A DNA stretch of 64,000 bases, from the NCBI GenBank assembly GCA_030710605.1, contig CP092877.1, positions 40,160,406-40,224,405 of the forward strand, written 5' to 3'. Source of the stretch: Cordylochernes scorpioides (Eukaryota; Arthropoda; Arachnida; Pseudoscorpiones; Chernetidae). Made by a program: the position numbers and the translations under genes. The notes under the pieces are model-generated. The model did no database searches. It was not told the origin of the DNA and worked only from the letters and a program-made list of their open reading frames with translations. This document shows positions 1-10,469 of the stretch, in pieces (position 1 is the stretch's first letter; every line of letters begins with the position of its first letter).

Positions 1-1345
1 TTTAAGGGTTTGAAATGCTTTCTCTTGATTTTCTGTCCAGTTAAAAGGTACATTCTTTTTTATAAGACTGGTTAATGGATCGGCAATTTTTGAAAAACCT
101 TTGATAAATTTTCTATAATATGAGCACATTCCTAAAAATGATTGAACTTCTTTTATCTTTTTGGGCCGAGGAAAATCTCTAATAGCCTTGATATTATGCT
201 CCGCTGGTTTTATACCATGTTGATTAGTTATATGGCCAAGAATCTCCAGTTCTTCGAAAGCAAATTGGCATTTTTTGTTGTTCAATTTTAAATTAGCCTC
301 GCGAAAACATTTTAAAACAGCTTCTATTCTTTTGAGATGTGTTGAAAAATCCGAGCTATAAATGATTACGTCATCTAGATAACATAAGCAAATTTGCCAT
401 CTAAGATTACCAAGCATATTTTCCATGTTCCTCTCAAATGTAGCAGGGGCATTGCATAGACCAAAGGGCATTACGTTGAACTCATATAGGCCATGTGCTG
501 TAGTGAAGGCTGTCTTTTCTTTATCTTTCTCCTCAACCTCTACTTGCCAATATCCTGATTTAAGGTCAATTGCTGAAAAGTATTTGGATCCTTGAAGTGT
601 ATCCAATACTTCATCAATTCTGGGAATTGGGTAAACATCCTTCACTGTTACATCATTCAATTTTCTGTAGTCAACGCAAAATCTGTACTTACCATCTCGC
701 TTCTTGACCAAGATTACAGGGAAGGACCATGGACTCGAGGATGGTCTAATTATGCCGTCTCTGAGCATTTCATCAATTTGTTCTTTTATGATTTCTCGCT
801 CTTTCGCGCTCACCCTATACGGCTTGTGTTTGATCGGTTTCGCGCCTTCTGTATCGATCCGATGTTTCGCTAAGTTGGATCTTCCTAATCCCGACGAAAA
901 CAAATCCTCGTACCTTTCCAAAACTTGTTTCAATTGCTCCTTTTCCGTATATGCTAAATTTTCGTTTATCTGAAATTGGGGTTCTTCATGCTCTTTTTGT
1001 TCACTTTCTTCCATAAGATTCACTTCGGCTGGCTGGCTTCCAAAGCACAATGTTTGGTTTTTTAATATTTTTAATGGTCGAGGGTAAGGGTTTGTTATCC
1101 AGATATATGTTTCCTTATTCACAACATTTATTAAGCTTCTCGCTAGTCGAAGTCCATTTGTTTGAAACATTTTATGGTTCTCCTCGATGATGTATTCGCC
1201 ATCCTCTGCTTCTACAAATGCATTAATCAATTTAATAGAAAGTTCTGGTATAATGGCATCCTTTGCACTTTTTATTTTCTTCTGTTGATATTTGATTACG
1301 TCACGATTTTCTGTCAAGTCATATTTGATTATTTCACGCTGACAA
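1..1345 (-). CDS. Gypsy (Metaviridae) pol, reverse transcriptase part, runs off the window
   Basis: The minus-strand frame is open from about 1342 to base 1, so the gene continues outside the window. A spacer of about 150 residues is followed by reverse transcriptase landmarks in order: VILVKKRDGKYRFCVDYRK, AIDLKSGYWQ, FGLCNAPATFE, the catalytic YLDD at 370-381, then LGHITNQHGIKP and the connection motif FLGMCSYYRKFIKGF. This enzyme copies the element RNA into DNA. No stop or frameshift is seen inside this part, so the copy is young. It follows the protease in the usual gypsy order but in a frame shifted by one base at a run of six A (1349-1354), probably a single-base insertion. Confidence 0.93.
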
Positions 1346-1718
1346 TCAATTTTTTGCGTCCATTTTCTTAAGAAAATCACGTCCAAGTATAAATATTCGC
1401 AAATGTGTTCTCATTATCACAAATTGATGTGTAATTGTTTTGTCATCAAATTTTATATTTAAAATAATATTTCCTACGATATCTAATTCTTTGCCATCGG
1501 GTCCGGAGCACATTTTATCAGGATTTATTATTTCAAGACCTGTGTTAAGAGCTGTACTAAGGTCGACCACTGAAAGATCGGCGCCTGTATCAATCAAAGC
1601 TTCGCAGATACCGATTCTATCCACGTTAATGTTCATTTTATATTTGGGGTCTAACTTTTTAATTCCATTTATGGTCGACTTGCTTTGATTGACGGACTCA
1701 GGCGCGATGTTTAGTTTA
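1346..1718 (-). CDS. Gypsy pol, aspartic protease part
   Basis: The frame entered by the -1 shift at 1714-1720 gives IAPESVNQSKSTING, then a retropepsin with the active-site motif LIDTGADLSV (about 1565-1594) and the second motif ILGRDFL near the end. Retropepsin cuts the Gag-Pol polyprotein. The frame ends at a stop at 1346-1348. Reverse transcriptase follows in another frame, although the two are one polyprotein in this family. One extra A in a homopolymer explains the break. Confidence 0.88.
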
Positions 1719-2873
1719 AATCTTCTAATGCAGCATATCTATTCCTTGTAGGGATACTCGAGTACGGGCTATTACTTACGTCAGAGTAGAGCAGAGGTCT
1801 CGACTTCTGAGTTCCATTATCCATTCGGATTTCTTCTTCGACCTTGTCTTGTGTAACTATGGGGTCCTCTTCCACAATTCTTACAAACCTGACTCTGCAA
1901 TACCGCGCTACGTGTCCTGGCTTGTTACACTTGAAACATATTGGTCTCCCGTCTTCTGTCCTATTCCTATTTGAATTTGGATTCTTATTGTATGTTTTAC
2001 TTGGGTAGACCGGTTTTGGCTCAGGATTGGGAGTGTAAGATCGTCTAGGGGCAGATACCTGGGGCAGAGGCTTGTTCTGGTAATACCTCGGAGTGGGGGC
2101 CTGGGGCTTGGAGGTGTTCTGGTAGTACCTCGGAGCGGGGGCCTGGGGCTTGGAGGTGTTCTGATATGGTCTTCTGAACGACGTAGCATTCTTCCATTGC
2201 TCTTGATGATGGGGACGAGGAGAGCGTGGTCCATTATAAAGAGCTTTTGATTTTTCTGCACGTTCTTGGTAATTCTTTTCGAACAAATCCAGCTTTTTAC
2301 AAATTTCTAGAAGTTCATTGGTATTTTTAGGAGGGTTTAGGTGAAGGGCAAAAGAGTATTCTTTCTTTAACCCTCCAATAACCCAGTTTATTTTAGTCTC
2401 TTCTTCCATTTGGGGGTCGACCTTGTTGCACAGTACAAGGATATCCTCTGCGAACCTGATTGCAGGTTCATTCCACTGTTGTATCCTGTTTAATCTCATC
2501 CTCATTTCTTCTTTGTTGGCGTCTGAGGCAAAATCCTCAATTAGGCGGCTCTTGAAATTTTCCCAGCTGGTGAAACTTACTTTGTGTAGGTTCAGCCAGG
2601 TTTGGCGCTACCAATCATATTCATGGCAGCATAACGGGAGATAATGTAGTCTGCCCAATGGTACAGGAAGCCAATTTCTTCAAGAGATTCAATCCATGGG
2701 CGAGGGTCTTCTGTTCCATCATACTTGGGGATGTCGATGTTGGGATTCAGGACAACTGGGTCGGAACTAGCATCTCTACCAATTGTTGCACCAGGTTGCG
2801 GCTTGGCAGACTCTTCAGCCTTGATTCTCTCCTGTGCTGGGTCTTGCATCTTACCAGAGCGTGTTTCAACCAT
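1711..2873 (-). CDS. Gypsy gag, frameshifted once
   Basis: Starts MVETRSGKMQ at 2873 and ends at the stop 1711-1713. The first 93 codons (2592-2873) and the next part (from TWLNLHKVSF) lie in different frames, so one base was lost or gained near 2600; the rest is open. Features in order are a conserved gag domain (PKYDGTEDPRPWIESLEEI...SWENFKSRLIEDF), a proline-rich linker with about three copies of a YYQNTSKPQAP-like unit, and a CCHC zinc knuckle CFKCNKPGHVARYC (about 1895-1938). Gag builds the particle and binds the genomic RNA. The first 30 codons lie inside the LTR. Confidence 0.88.
1714..1720 (-). promoter_or_regulatory. gag-pol -1 ribosomal frameshift heptamer
   Basis: The minus strand reads T TTA AAC directly before the gag stop TAA, in the correct gag phase. 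This is the UUUAAAC class of slippery heptamer. A -1 slip gives TTT AAA CTA AAC and leads straight into the protease frame. No obvious pseudoknot was worked out by eye. Confidence 0.75.
2770..2781 (-). other. Candidate primer-binding site of the gypsy element
   Basis: Two bases inside the LTR edge the minus strand reads TGGTAGAGATGC. The first bases match the TGGTAG start expected for an initiator-Met tRNA primer; the rest does not clearly fit. The site lies within the Gag reading frame. Confidence 0.4.
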
Positions 2874-3117
2874 CCTACAAATTTATAAAAGGGAATAATG
2901 AGATAAGTCTACTTTATGTAGCCACCAGAATCCTTTATTTATTTTCTCACATCAAAGAGAGCAGTGAAGTCACAGTGTACCTAAATACAAATGATGATAA
3001 TCTAAAAATAATCTGTTTTAAATAAATATCATAGAATATAAAAATAAATAAATATATAATTTAATTTCAAATATATTAAAATAATATAATAAATACGCCA
3101 TTAATCATGATGTAACA
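2784..3117 (-). repeat. 5' LTR of the gypsy element, containing the Gag start codon
   Basis: On the minus strand it starts TGTTACATCATG at 3117 and ends GGTGCAACA at 2784, a 334-bp TG...CA unit flanked outside by ATAT (3118-3121). The boundaries are set by the solo LTR at 46091-46433, which has the same ends. The gag ATG at 2873 lies 90 bp inside the LTR, so the first 30 Gag codons are LTR-encoded. Confidence 0.8.
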
Positions 3118-3195
3118 ATATTGAAATTCACAATTCGCAGTATGATTTAATAATATCGGTTTCAAATGGGTGAAATTCATATTCATCCCAAAAGA

Positions 3196-3215
3196 TATAT
3201 ATATATATATATATA
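3196..3215. repeat. (TA)n simple repeat
   Basis: Uninterrupted alternating TA at the left edge of the next foldback element. Similar short runs lie at 41528-41546, 50462-50475 and 55608-55620. Confidence 0.8.
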
Positions 3216-3228
3216 TCAAAAATAAAAA

Positions 3229-3475
3229 TGGCATATCCTGACCAGGAGCACATGTGCTTTACGGAAGGCAGAGCGCCATCTGGTGGAACAGAAATCAACT
3301 AAACATTGATTTAGCCTGTTCCCTGATATTTGGCCAACCCAATTTCTTGATAAATCAAGAAAAAGCCATCCACGAACGCGTTTCGCGCTTTTGGCGCTCG
3401 TCAGCGTGGAGTAGGCTGTACCACCGCGACCAAAATTTGTATTTCTGATTTCAACACCTGACCTTTTTACCTTTT
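3229..3475 (-). mobile_element. Hammerhead-bearing foldback/Penelope-like fragment, family 1
   Basis: Left arm begins with the shared GGCATATCCTGACCAGGAG motif, then GATGGCAGAGCGCCATCT, the palindrome CTTGATAAATCAAG and a hammerhead sequence on the minus strand. The same arm recurs near 24375, 37916, 41565, 42305 and 50760, in both orientations. Confidence 0.75.
3370..3409 (-). ncRNA. Type I hammerhead ribozyme motif, core intact
   Basis: Read on the minus strand: CCACG (stem I, 3409-3405), CTGACGA (core, 3404-3398), GCGC-CAAAA-GCGC (stem-loop II), GAAA (3384-3381), CGCG (helix III palindrome), TT, CGTGG (stem I, 3374-3370). All invariant core bases are present. The cleavage triplet is GUU, weaker than GUC, so cleavage would be expected after 3375. 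The element around it is only a partial copy. Confidence 0.75.
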
Positions 3476-3519
3476 ATTTTTTTCTTTCATTTTTTAATAT
3501 ATATATACGTGTTAAAATA

Positions 3520-3660
3520 AAAGAGGCATATCCTGACAAGGCTCACATGAGCCTTTCTAGATGGCAGAGTGGAACAAAAATAAACTAAACGTTCTGGCGC
3601 TCTACCATCTAGAAATGCTAATGTGAGCTTGGTCAGGATATACCTCTTTTATTTTTAATA
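3520..3660. repeat. Foldback copy of family 1 with the centre deleted
   Basis: Two inverted arms (GGCATATCCTGACAAGGC... and ...GGTCAGGATATACC) meet at an abbreviated centre without a ribozyme sequence. It gives a near-continuous hairpin of about 130 bases. Confidence 0.7.
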
Positions 3661-4384
3661 TCCACACCTGACCCTTTTTATAGATTTTATTTTTTATTGT
3701 TTTTTTTTCACATATATATGTTTATTTGAGCTTGTCTTTTCCTCTTAACATAACAAATATTATCTCAGAACATATTTTCCTTTTCATAAAAGTGGATCAT
3801 CACAGCAATCACATATATGTTTTATATTAATTATTTACAATATATGAATAAATATTATCAAGAATAATTTTGTCAGCCATCTTAGGAAGACGAAAATATA
3901 ATGGAAGAAAAATCCCTGGTAGATGCTATTCCTATGATGAATAATTCCATTCTTCTCAATATGAAAATAATAATTTTAACAAAATGATTTTAAATAACAT
4001 ATTTATTCAGAAAATATTTTTATTTCTAATAAATGCGAACTTTTTTGAGTACAACAATGGAATTAAATAATTTCTAGTTAGAAAATATTTTCTATTATTT
4101 TCACATTAAAAATCTGATCATCTCTATGACCATATATTTGTATAAATATATAGTTTTAAAAATAATATATTTTAAATTAAAAAGAAATATAATATTTTGA
4201 ATATTTGCTCATATATATAATAAATGAAAAACAAATCCATTTCATATTAAAATAATATTCAAAGAAAAACATATTCTCTCTCGTTAAAATATTGTAATAT
4301 TTTATTGAAATTTGACCACGTGAATGAAGCCTGATTCTCAATAATAATAATACTTATAAAACTGAAGCAATTATCTCTCTTTTT
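3661..4384. other. AT-rich interval, no gene seen
   Basis: Very AT-rich sequence with poly-T and AT tracts. No coding pattern, splice-bounded exon or repeat match to the rest of the window was noticed. Confidence 0.6.
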
Positions 4385-4440
4385 GCATCCATTCTGCGCT
4401 CCAGGAACCTGGGTTACAAATATCTCTATCTCTTTTTGTT
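4385..4440 (+). repeat. LINE 3' tail fragment
   Basis: TCTGCGCTCCAGGAACCTGGGTTACAAATATCTC followed by a CTCTAT-type tail. It matches the 3' ends of the LINE copies at 7198-7730 (minus) and 40625-40730 (plus), so this is the extreme end of a 5'-truncated copy. Confidence 0.65.
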
Positions 4441-5130
4441 TATGATAAAATAAGAATGGAACTCTCATTGAACAAATTATAATTAGCGAGAAATAAAAAT
4501 ATGTATTTGAAAATGATAAAATATTTGAGGAATTAATATACAAATTTTGATATGATATTTGATAAAGAGAAAATGCTGTCAATATTGCGGAATTTGTTTT
4601 GAATTTAAATACCAATATGTTGAAGAATGAAGGTAAGAATTTCTATGATAACTCTGATATTCACACAGAAGAAACTCCAACTAAACCAGAGCTATCCAAA
4701 TCTTGTTTCAAACTCAGATGTCAACTCTGGTGCCGCCTCTCAACTGACGAGGGCCACAATCTCCCTGTCAGCTGGACTGACCAAGCTGATCCATCTTGAT
4801 CACTAAAATTTGATACACCATCAGCTAACCAACCAGAAGTTAGCTAAATATCACGTGGTGTGAACTGGCTCAACTGATTGGTTGGATTGATAGAAAAACC
4901 TCTTTTATCCTAATTCTCTTAAAGATTAAGACAACACACAAATAATGAAAATTTATTTTAATAGATTTGAAAAATGTGATTAGCAATCCCGCACACACAA
5001 CTATATATGAGCATAAACTTTATATTAAAAATATAGCTAAAAATAAGAGCTTATGAATATTAAACATTTGGGTAAAACCTTAAATCGTATTGTTCGAATT
5101 CTAATGAAAAAGTTCAAAGAAAGAACTAAA
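4441..5130. other. Interval without a recognised gene
   Basis: The open stretches here (for example 4599-4799 plus) show no family resemblance or splice context. Nothing further is seen. Confidence 0.5.
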
Positions 5131-5132
5131 TA

Positions 5133-5329
5133 TAAGGCTCTCCCAAAAGTTCGTAAAAACTTGCAAAAATTGAAATACCAATATTATTCGCCATTATGTA
5201 AAATGTCTTTGTATTATGTATAAAGTAATTGTATTATTTTTATTATTTATTGGCCGTAAAATATTATTCGTCAAGTAATAAGAAAAATAACTAAAAAAAA
5301 AAAAAACACGAACTTTTGGGAAAACCATG
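5133..5329. repeat. Mariner-type MITE
   Basis: Inverted ends AAGGCTCTCCCAAAAGTTCGT and ACGAACTTTTGGGAAAACCATG with TA on both sides. It is a diverged member of the family at 21478-21678, 51562-51757 and 63252-63332. Confidence 0.7.
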
Positions 5330-5679
5330 TAATAATACTTATATATTCCCAATATATACATTCACCTATTAAAGAGGTATAGTGGTATCAGCCACAAATG
5401 TTTAAAGCAGAGAAAGATAATGTTTTACAAGTTTTAAAAAATATTCCTCTGGGGTATTTTCTCTTATATAACTTGAAGAAATACGAATTGCTTCTAGAGG
5501 TTTTGAAGGTTTTCCTAAGGTTCTTGGAGGAATTTGGTGTCTTGTGCTGATTAGAGCTGCTCAATTAATTGGTTGGTTGCAACGAAATTGTGATGAGTTC
5601 TCTGTCACAGAAGTTCTTCTTGTGAGCTTTGAAATATTATAGTTCAAATCACCAAACTCAGGTAGAATAAAAAGCTTAA

Positions 5680-6422
5680 AACCGCGTGAATGTCAAGAAT
5701 GAAAAAGGGACTCGGTGACAATAGCAATCTGTTGACCATAAAGTCTGAATTCTAGGCTGCTGTGTGTAACAGACGTTCCAGATGGAGAGCCGTGACTTCC
5801 CCGTGTTCCAGCTCTACTAACGACGTTGTTGCAGGATCTAGCTAGTGTTAGACAGTAGCTATTGACAGCGGGGCGGTTTTTAGCGCTTACACCTCTGTGA
5901 TGATCATAGCAGGGGCTGTGGTCATTTACCATTCCACGTTGGGCGGGAGGACCCACTACTTTAACCCTGTGTCACATAACGTGGATCGGTACTCAACTTC
6001 TCCTCCGGCAGCTTGGCCCGCTCCACAGACCCATGACTAGGTACTGATTACTAGTCTGCTGGTTCTGGTGCAAAACTCCGATGGGAGGCCTCGCGTGTGA
6101 CGTTAAGTCCGGCTTTCAGCGTTGGCAGTGTCAGCAGTTCTGTCTTCGGTCTCTAGTCCGCTCCATTTTACTTTTGTTGTTCAATAGTGAACTCAACGAG
6201 AGTTCATCGAGTTGTCGGAATTGGGAAGTTGGGTTCAGGGGTGTAGAGCAATACATGACGGTGTGAGATTGCATAGTCTACCTCTAACCCCCTTTGTGTT
6301 ATGTATCTAGATATTACGTGGAGCCCTCACCGTGTCTAGTTAACATTTAGGTAAATCTCTTTCTTTAAGCTCCCTCCTTAAGTCACCGAGTCCCTTATTT
6401 ATAACTTGGTCTTCACGCGGTA
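5680..6422. mobile_element. TTAA-flanked non-autonomous DNA element (piggyBac-like)
   Basis: TTAA occurs at 5676-5679 and 6423-6426. Just inside are inverted ends ACCGCGTGAA / TTCACGCGGT and, further in, a perfect 15-bp pair AAGGGACTCGGTGAC / GTCACCGAGTCCCTT. The 743-bp interior is more GC-rich than its surroundings and has no intact transposase. A segment near 6090-6145 is nearly identical to 7755-7810. piggyBac membership rests on the TTAA target only. Confidence 0.6.
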
Positions 6423-6794
6423 TTAACTATATTTTGGAGTTGAATTGATTAAAAAATCCTCCCTTTATATATATTTAGGTATTTCTTAAAATTGCATATA
6501 ATTATTTAAATATATTTTTCACAAAAAATAAAAATTTGTGGTGAACATTTATCTTTCCAGCTCTGTAACTTCTATGGTGTTTTAAGTATAGTTTTGGTGG
6601 AATCTGGCTCAATTTTAGATTATACTTGCTATAAGACATTAATTTCAAATTATTTATTAATATAGCCAAAGTTTTTCATAAACATTTTTTTACCTAAAAC
6701 CTTTTTATATTTATTTTTACAAAAAGAAAATATACCTTTTACCAGCACCTTTTGAATTATTCCCGTTTTATTTAATATTCTTTTCTAATCAGTA

Positions 6795-6905
6795 CCTGTC
6801 TCTCTTTCATCTTCCCTGGACTGGGGAATCTAACCTTTTTTTGAACAACCTTGGTGGCGTGCAGCACCTTGGTACTTTGCTATAGTGCATTGCGGTTTGT
6901 CTGCT
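6795..6905. repeat. Dispersed repeat fragment, probably LINE-derived
   Basis: CTGGGGAATCTAACC...GGTGGCGTGCAGCACCTTGGT resembles 39490-39580, which also follows a TCTCTC tract. No domain is recognised. Confidence 0.45.
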
Positions 6906-7197
6906 TGCTACATTCATTTTTGAGATCGAAAATTTTTGGTTAGTAGCCTGTAAAACTATATTCTCTTTCTCCATGTTAGATAGGCGAGGTCGGACTCTCG
7001 CCCATCTGATGGACCAATGAGACCAGAAATTGGCGGTGACACCAACGAAACTGTAACTTCTCCTTGAGATTTCTCGAAGTAACATAATAGTGATATCAGA
7101 TTAATAATGTATAGATCACATGATCTTCAAGTTAATTGATATGTAGATATAGGAAAATTGTGATTTACTATTATAAACTATCAAGAGAGAGAGATAT

Positions 7198-7810
7198 ATA
7201 TATTTATAACCCAGGTTCCTGGAGCGCAGAACGCCAACTACCCAGGGAGTCCAGCTCACTAGTATGGACTAGTGTTGAGCGCTTTTACTCGCGTCCTGTT
7301 TTGATTGCTGATTTGAACCAGTTTACCAGAAATTTACATGCTGAGGTTGATTCTGGGAGGCAGGCCATAGATCTAGGATTGAGGTGGGTCAGTCCAAGCA
7401 GGATAGCTGTTTGCATCCTATTTCTTAGGAATGCTGGATATATGAAGAGAAGATGATCAACTGTCTGTGGATCTTCTGAAAAGTGGATGCAGGTAGGTTC
7501 TGTTTCGGGATGCACCCGTGTAAATTCTGCCGGTACATGGCCATGGCCCGTGAGGATGGTGGTGGTGGCCTCCTCATAGAGGATTTCTAGTAGAAATTTG
7601 AGATGGCTTGGAGTGGAAGCAATTCTCCTGAGGGATCTGGTCGAGCGGTCTTGGGAATATAATGTAGTCCATGATGATAGAGCAGCCTTACGTGTTAGGT
7701 TTCGAGCATGAGTTCGATCGACGGGCAAAGTTACAATTAAGAGTGAGCACGGAGTCCTCGCTTGTGACGTTAAGTCCGGCTTTCAGCGTTGGCAGTGTCA
7801 GCAGTTCTGT
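7198..7810 (-). pseudogene. LINE ORF2 C-terminus and 3' end
   Basis: The minus strand carries a 147-codon open stretch (7285-7728) with a LINE C-terminal zinc-knuckle pattern: TEPTCIHFSEDPQTVDHLLF, that is C then H-x-L-x-F at the usual spacing, in which the final CP is altered to YP. A 3' UTR follows, ending CCAGGAACCTGGGTTATAAATAT and a TATCTCTC tail. It is the 3' end of a non-LTR retrotransposon resembling the I/Jockey group. The rest of ORF2 is absent, as in 5'-truncated insertions. Confidence 0.72.
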
Positions 7811-7859
7811 TTATAATAAAGAAACCTATTGCACAAGAGAGGGTTTTGATATTTTATAA

Positions 7860-8455
7860 TTGATATGTGGGGAAAATGTCTGAAAATAAAAACAAGAGGA
7901 ATCAAAGTTGTTGTTGAAGGTAAATAATGCAATTACTGAAGGTTTCAAATATAAACCAGCAGCAATATACTTAGTGCACTATACTATGGAGAAACCTGTT
8001 ATATCTTATAGAGAAGAAGTAGCAAACAGAACCCCCAGCCTATTATAACTATAAGATTCAGGTCTGTGACAATGTGCTGCAACTTGCAGTATGAATCTCT
8101 CATAAGGTAGATTGCTTCACCTTTCGTATCAATACAGTGCGTCAAACTTTTGTCCCTGTAAGTATTTATGCTCAAGGACATGAAAGCGCATGAACTTGAT
8201 CACCTAACATGTGCCATCACGAAGACCCTGCTTATGATTCAAATTTCTCAGAAGCATAATAACCTTAAGGTTTAACCGTTTTTGGAGGTATTCCTGTCGG
8301 AGAAAGACTATTGAGAAATTCAGTGGGATAGGTATTTTTCTCCTCTACATTCTCACACACTACACACTGTAAACACTGAGAAAACATTGATTCCTGTTTA
8401 GTAAGCAATTCAATACTTTCTCATTAATATCTAATGCATATGTGTTTTTATTTGT
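7860..8455. other. Interval without a recognised gene
   Basis: AT-rich. No coding homology or repeat match seen. Confidence 0.5.
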
Positions 8456-8459
8456 CATT

Positions 8460-8845
8460 AAAATCACAGACTTGATAATTTCCTGCATCCGGTCACCCCA
8501 TGGAAGATACAGCTTTCCGAAAATGAGGCCCTGTTGGTTTGTAGGTAGATCACCATCACCAACTTTAAGCTACCATTGAGAGAAGTTCTACGCATCAATA
8601 CCTCTCGTATATTCTGAGTAAGGCACAAGATCACAAACAATGGCCATAGCTTGCTGTTTCTAATGCAAGCATCAACAATCTCAGCTCTTGAAGCTCGATG
8701 TACAACAGGGAGGACTTGTCGAAAGTCACCTCCAAGAACAATATCCCTTCCGCTAAAATCAAGGTCACAATGCATAATGTCCCTTAGGATGCGATCCCCA
8801 ATTTCAAGCGTCTGTAGTGTATGTCATAGAATAATGCAATAATAC
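8460..8845 (-). pseudogene. Helitron PIF1-like helicase relic
   Basis: The minus strand encodes GDRILRDIMHCDLDFSGRD, then IVLGGDFRQVLPVVHRASR, EIVDACIRNSKLWP and LTQNIR. In a second frame it continues NFSQW-stop-LKVGDGDLPTNQ. These are helicase motifs of the Helitron Rep/helicase protein (GGDFRQ, the LT-N-R motif, FSxWLLxVGDG). A frameshift near the LTQNIR motif and an in-frame TAG show it is broken. Helicase unwinding supports rolling-circle transposition. No Helitron ends were found. Confidence 0.78.
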
Positions 8846-9054
8846 TAAAGCACATGTTTTAAAACCAAACAATTTGCTGATGATCAATAAATAAAATGAA
8901 ATTTGAAAGCAGAAAATAATATACTATTGGAAAATCGAATAAATTAAAAATAAATATATCTACTAAAATATTTTGAGAATAGAAAAAAGTGTAACACAGT
9001 AAGTAAAAAATAATGAATATTTTGGTATATAGATCGCTATGTATAGTTCATATG

Positions 9055-9215
9055 TGATGCCCAGCCTGCCAGTCCTGAACATCTATTAAATTGTATCAAA
9101 TCCTCCAAAAAAGACCTCTAGGCAAACTCCAGGACTATAATAGAAAAGCTGAGACAATGGGACCTAATGGGGATTGTTTAAACGACTTGAGGAATAAGCA
9201 ACAACAACAACATGT
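9055..9215 (+). repeat. LINE/SINE 3' end with CAA tail
   Basis: GAGACAATGGGACCTAATGG...GGACTTGAGGAATAAG-type sequence followed by CAACAACAACAAC. The same end recurs at 11935-12002. It is a 3' end with a short tandem tail, typical of some LINE clades. Confidence 0.6.
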
Positions 9216-9639
9216 ATAGTTCAGTATCTTTGGATGAATTCCATAAAACATTACAAATAAAAACTCTGTTAGTTTATTATCTATATAAGTGATATATGGA
9301 TAAGACACATATAAATAATTACAACAAAGATATAAAGATGATGAATAGAAAACTTACCAAGGTGTCATTGATCACCTCACATCTGTCGCGGAATTTAGCG
9401 CAGAAAGCCTTCTTCGAAAATCTGCCACATCATCATCGATGTTAACTCAATATTGGTGATAAATAGATGAAAATATTGCTAGTCAATGCCAAGTAATGTT
9501 ATCCGAAGAGCTAGCAATGCCTATCTTTGGAATAATCTGAATATGAAAACTTGATCAGTTAGCTTCATAACAAAGATACGCTTTGCTAGCCTCCTTGTGA
9601 TACGATTATTTGACGTTGATAATTAGATCCCCTTACATC

Positions 9640-10279
9640 TAATTCTTTCTTTGCCCCCTCACTTACCCATCTTATTCAAACTTTCCCACTGAATACCTTC
9701 TTATTCCACCTCAATTTACTTCTTAAGATCTTTCTACTCAATTCCTTCACGTTTGGTTTCAAACTTCCTTTTGTTACTCAGCTTCTCTCATTCAAATTTT
9801 TCCCATTTCACTCCGCTACTTAGCGCCTCCCACTCAATGCATCTATGTTGCTTCCACATTTCATTGCTACTCAGTCTCTTCTACCTATTCTTCCATGTTC
9901 AACTTCCCTCATCATATCGCAGTCACTTCTTAAATCACAATCATACACTCATCTCTTTCTCTCCATATTCTTTGACTAGCTTTTTACTCACTTCCCATCT
10001 TCCCAATTCTACCCAATTCCTTCACACTTTGGCTCTAACTTCACTTTGCTACTTAGCTCCTCTCATACAAATGTTTCCCATTTCCCTCCGCTACTTAGCG
10101 CCTTCCACTCAATGCACCTATGTTCCTTCCACTTTATTTTTTCTGCTTAGTTTCTTCGACCCAATTTTTCCATGTTCAACATCCCTCATCATCTCGTACT
10201 CACTTCTTCATTCACAATCATACACTCATCTCTTTCTCTCCATATTCTTTCACTAGCTTTTTACTTACTTCCCCCATTA
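9640..10279. repeat. Pyrimidine-rich tandem repeat, unit about 273 bp
   Basis: The plus strand is almost entirely C and T. Two diverged units align with a shift of about 273 bp, for example CCGCTACTTAGCGCC at 9817 and 10091, and TTCACAATCATACAC-type text in both. The lack of purines removes stop codons and makes a spurious 167-codon open stretch. I see no real protein here. Confidence 0.75.
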
Positions 10280-10292
10280 ACTCACCTTCTAC

Positions 10293-10463
10293 GGAAATAT
10301 CTTTATTTACGGGGCTGCTAACCAAAATTGATGATTTTTGAGCCCCGATGGACGCATAAAGCGGAATATATACAAAGCACTGTTGGAGGGACTGGGTTTG
10401 GGTGGCCAGGGGATCATCGCCAGGTGAGGCCAGGAGAGCAGGGATGTAGAGGAGGATCAGGGA
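10293..10463 (-). mobile_element. 5'-truncated LINE insertion with 13-bp target duplication
   Basis: Flanked by the perfect 13-bp direct repeat ACTCACCTTCTAC at 10280-10292 and 10464-10476. The 171-bp body matches the 3' end of the element at 22283-22645 (CATCGGGGCTCAAAAATCAT...CCCCGTAAATAAAGATA). Orientation and truncation fit target-primed reverse transcription. The duplicated target contains the splice donor of the neighbouring channel exon. Confidence 0.85.
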
Positions 10464-10469
10464 CTCACC

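Noticed and set aside
9354..9445. An upstream exon (CAKFRDRCEVINDTL) spliced to the Helitron helicase relic
   Set aside because: A donor and an acceptor exist, but the text does not match the helicase upstream of GDRI, and stops appear in the extended frame.
9753..10341. 167-codon and 73-codon open stretches rich in Ser, Leu, His and Phe
   Set aside because: They exist because the strand is nearly all pyrimidine, which excludes stop codons. The two tandem units shift frame relative to each other and no start or splice context fits.
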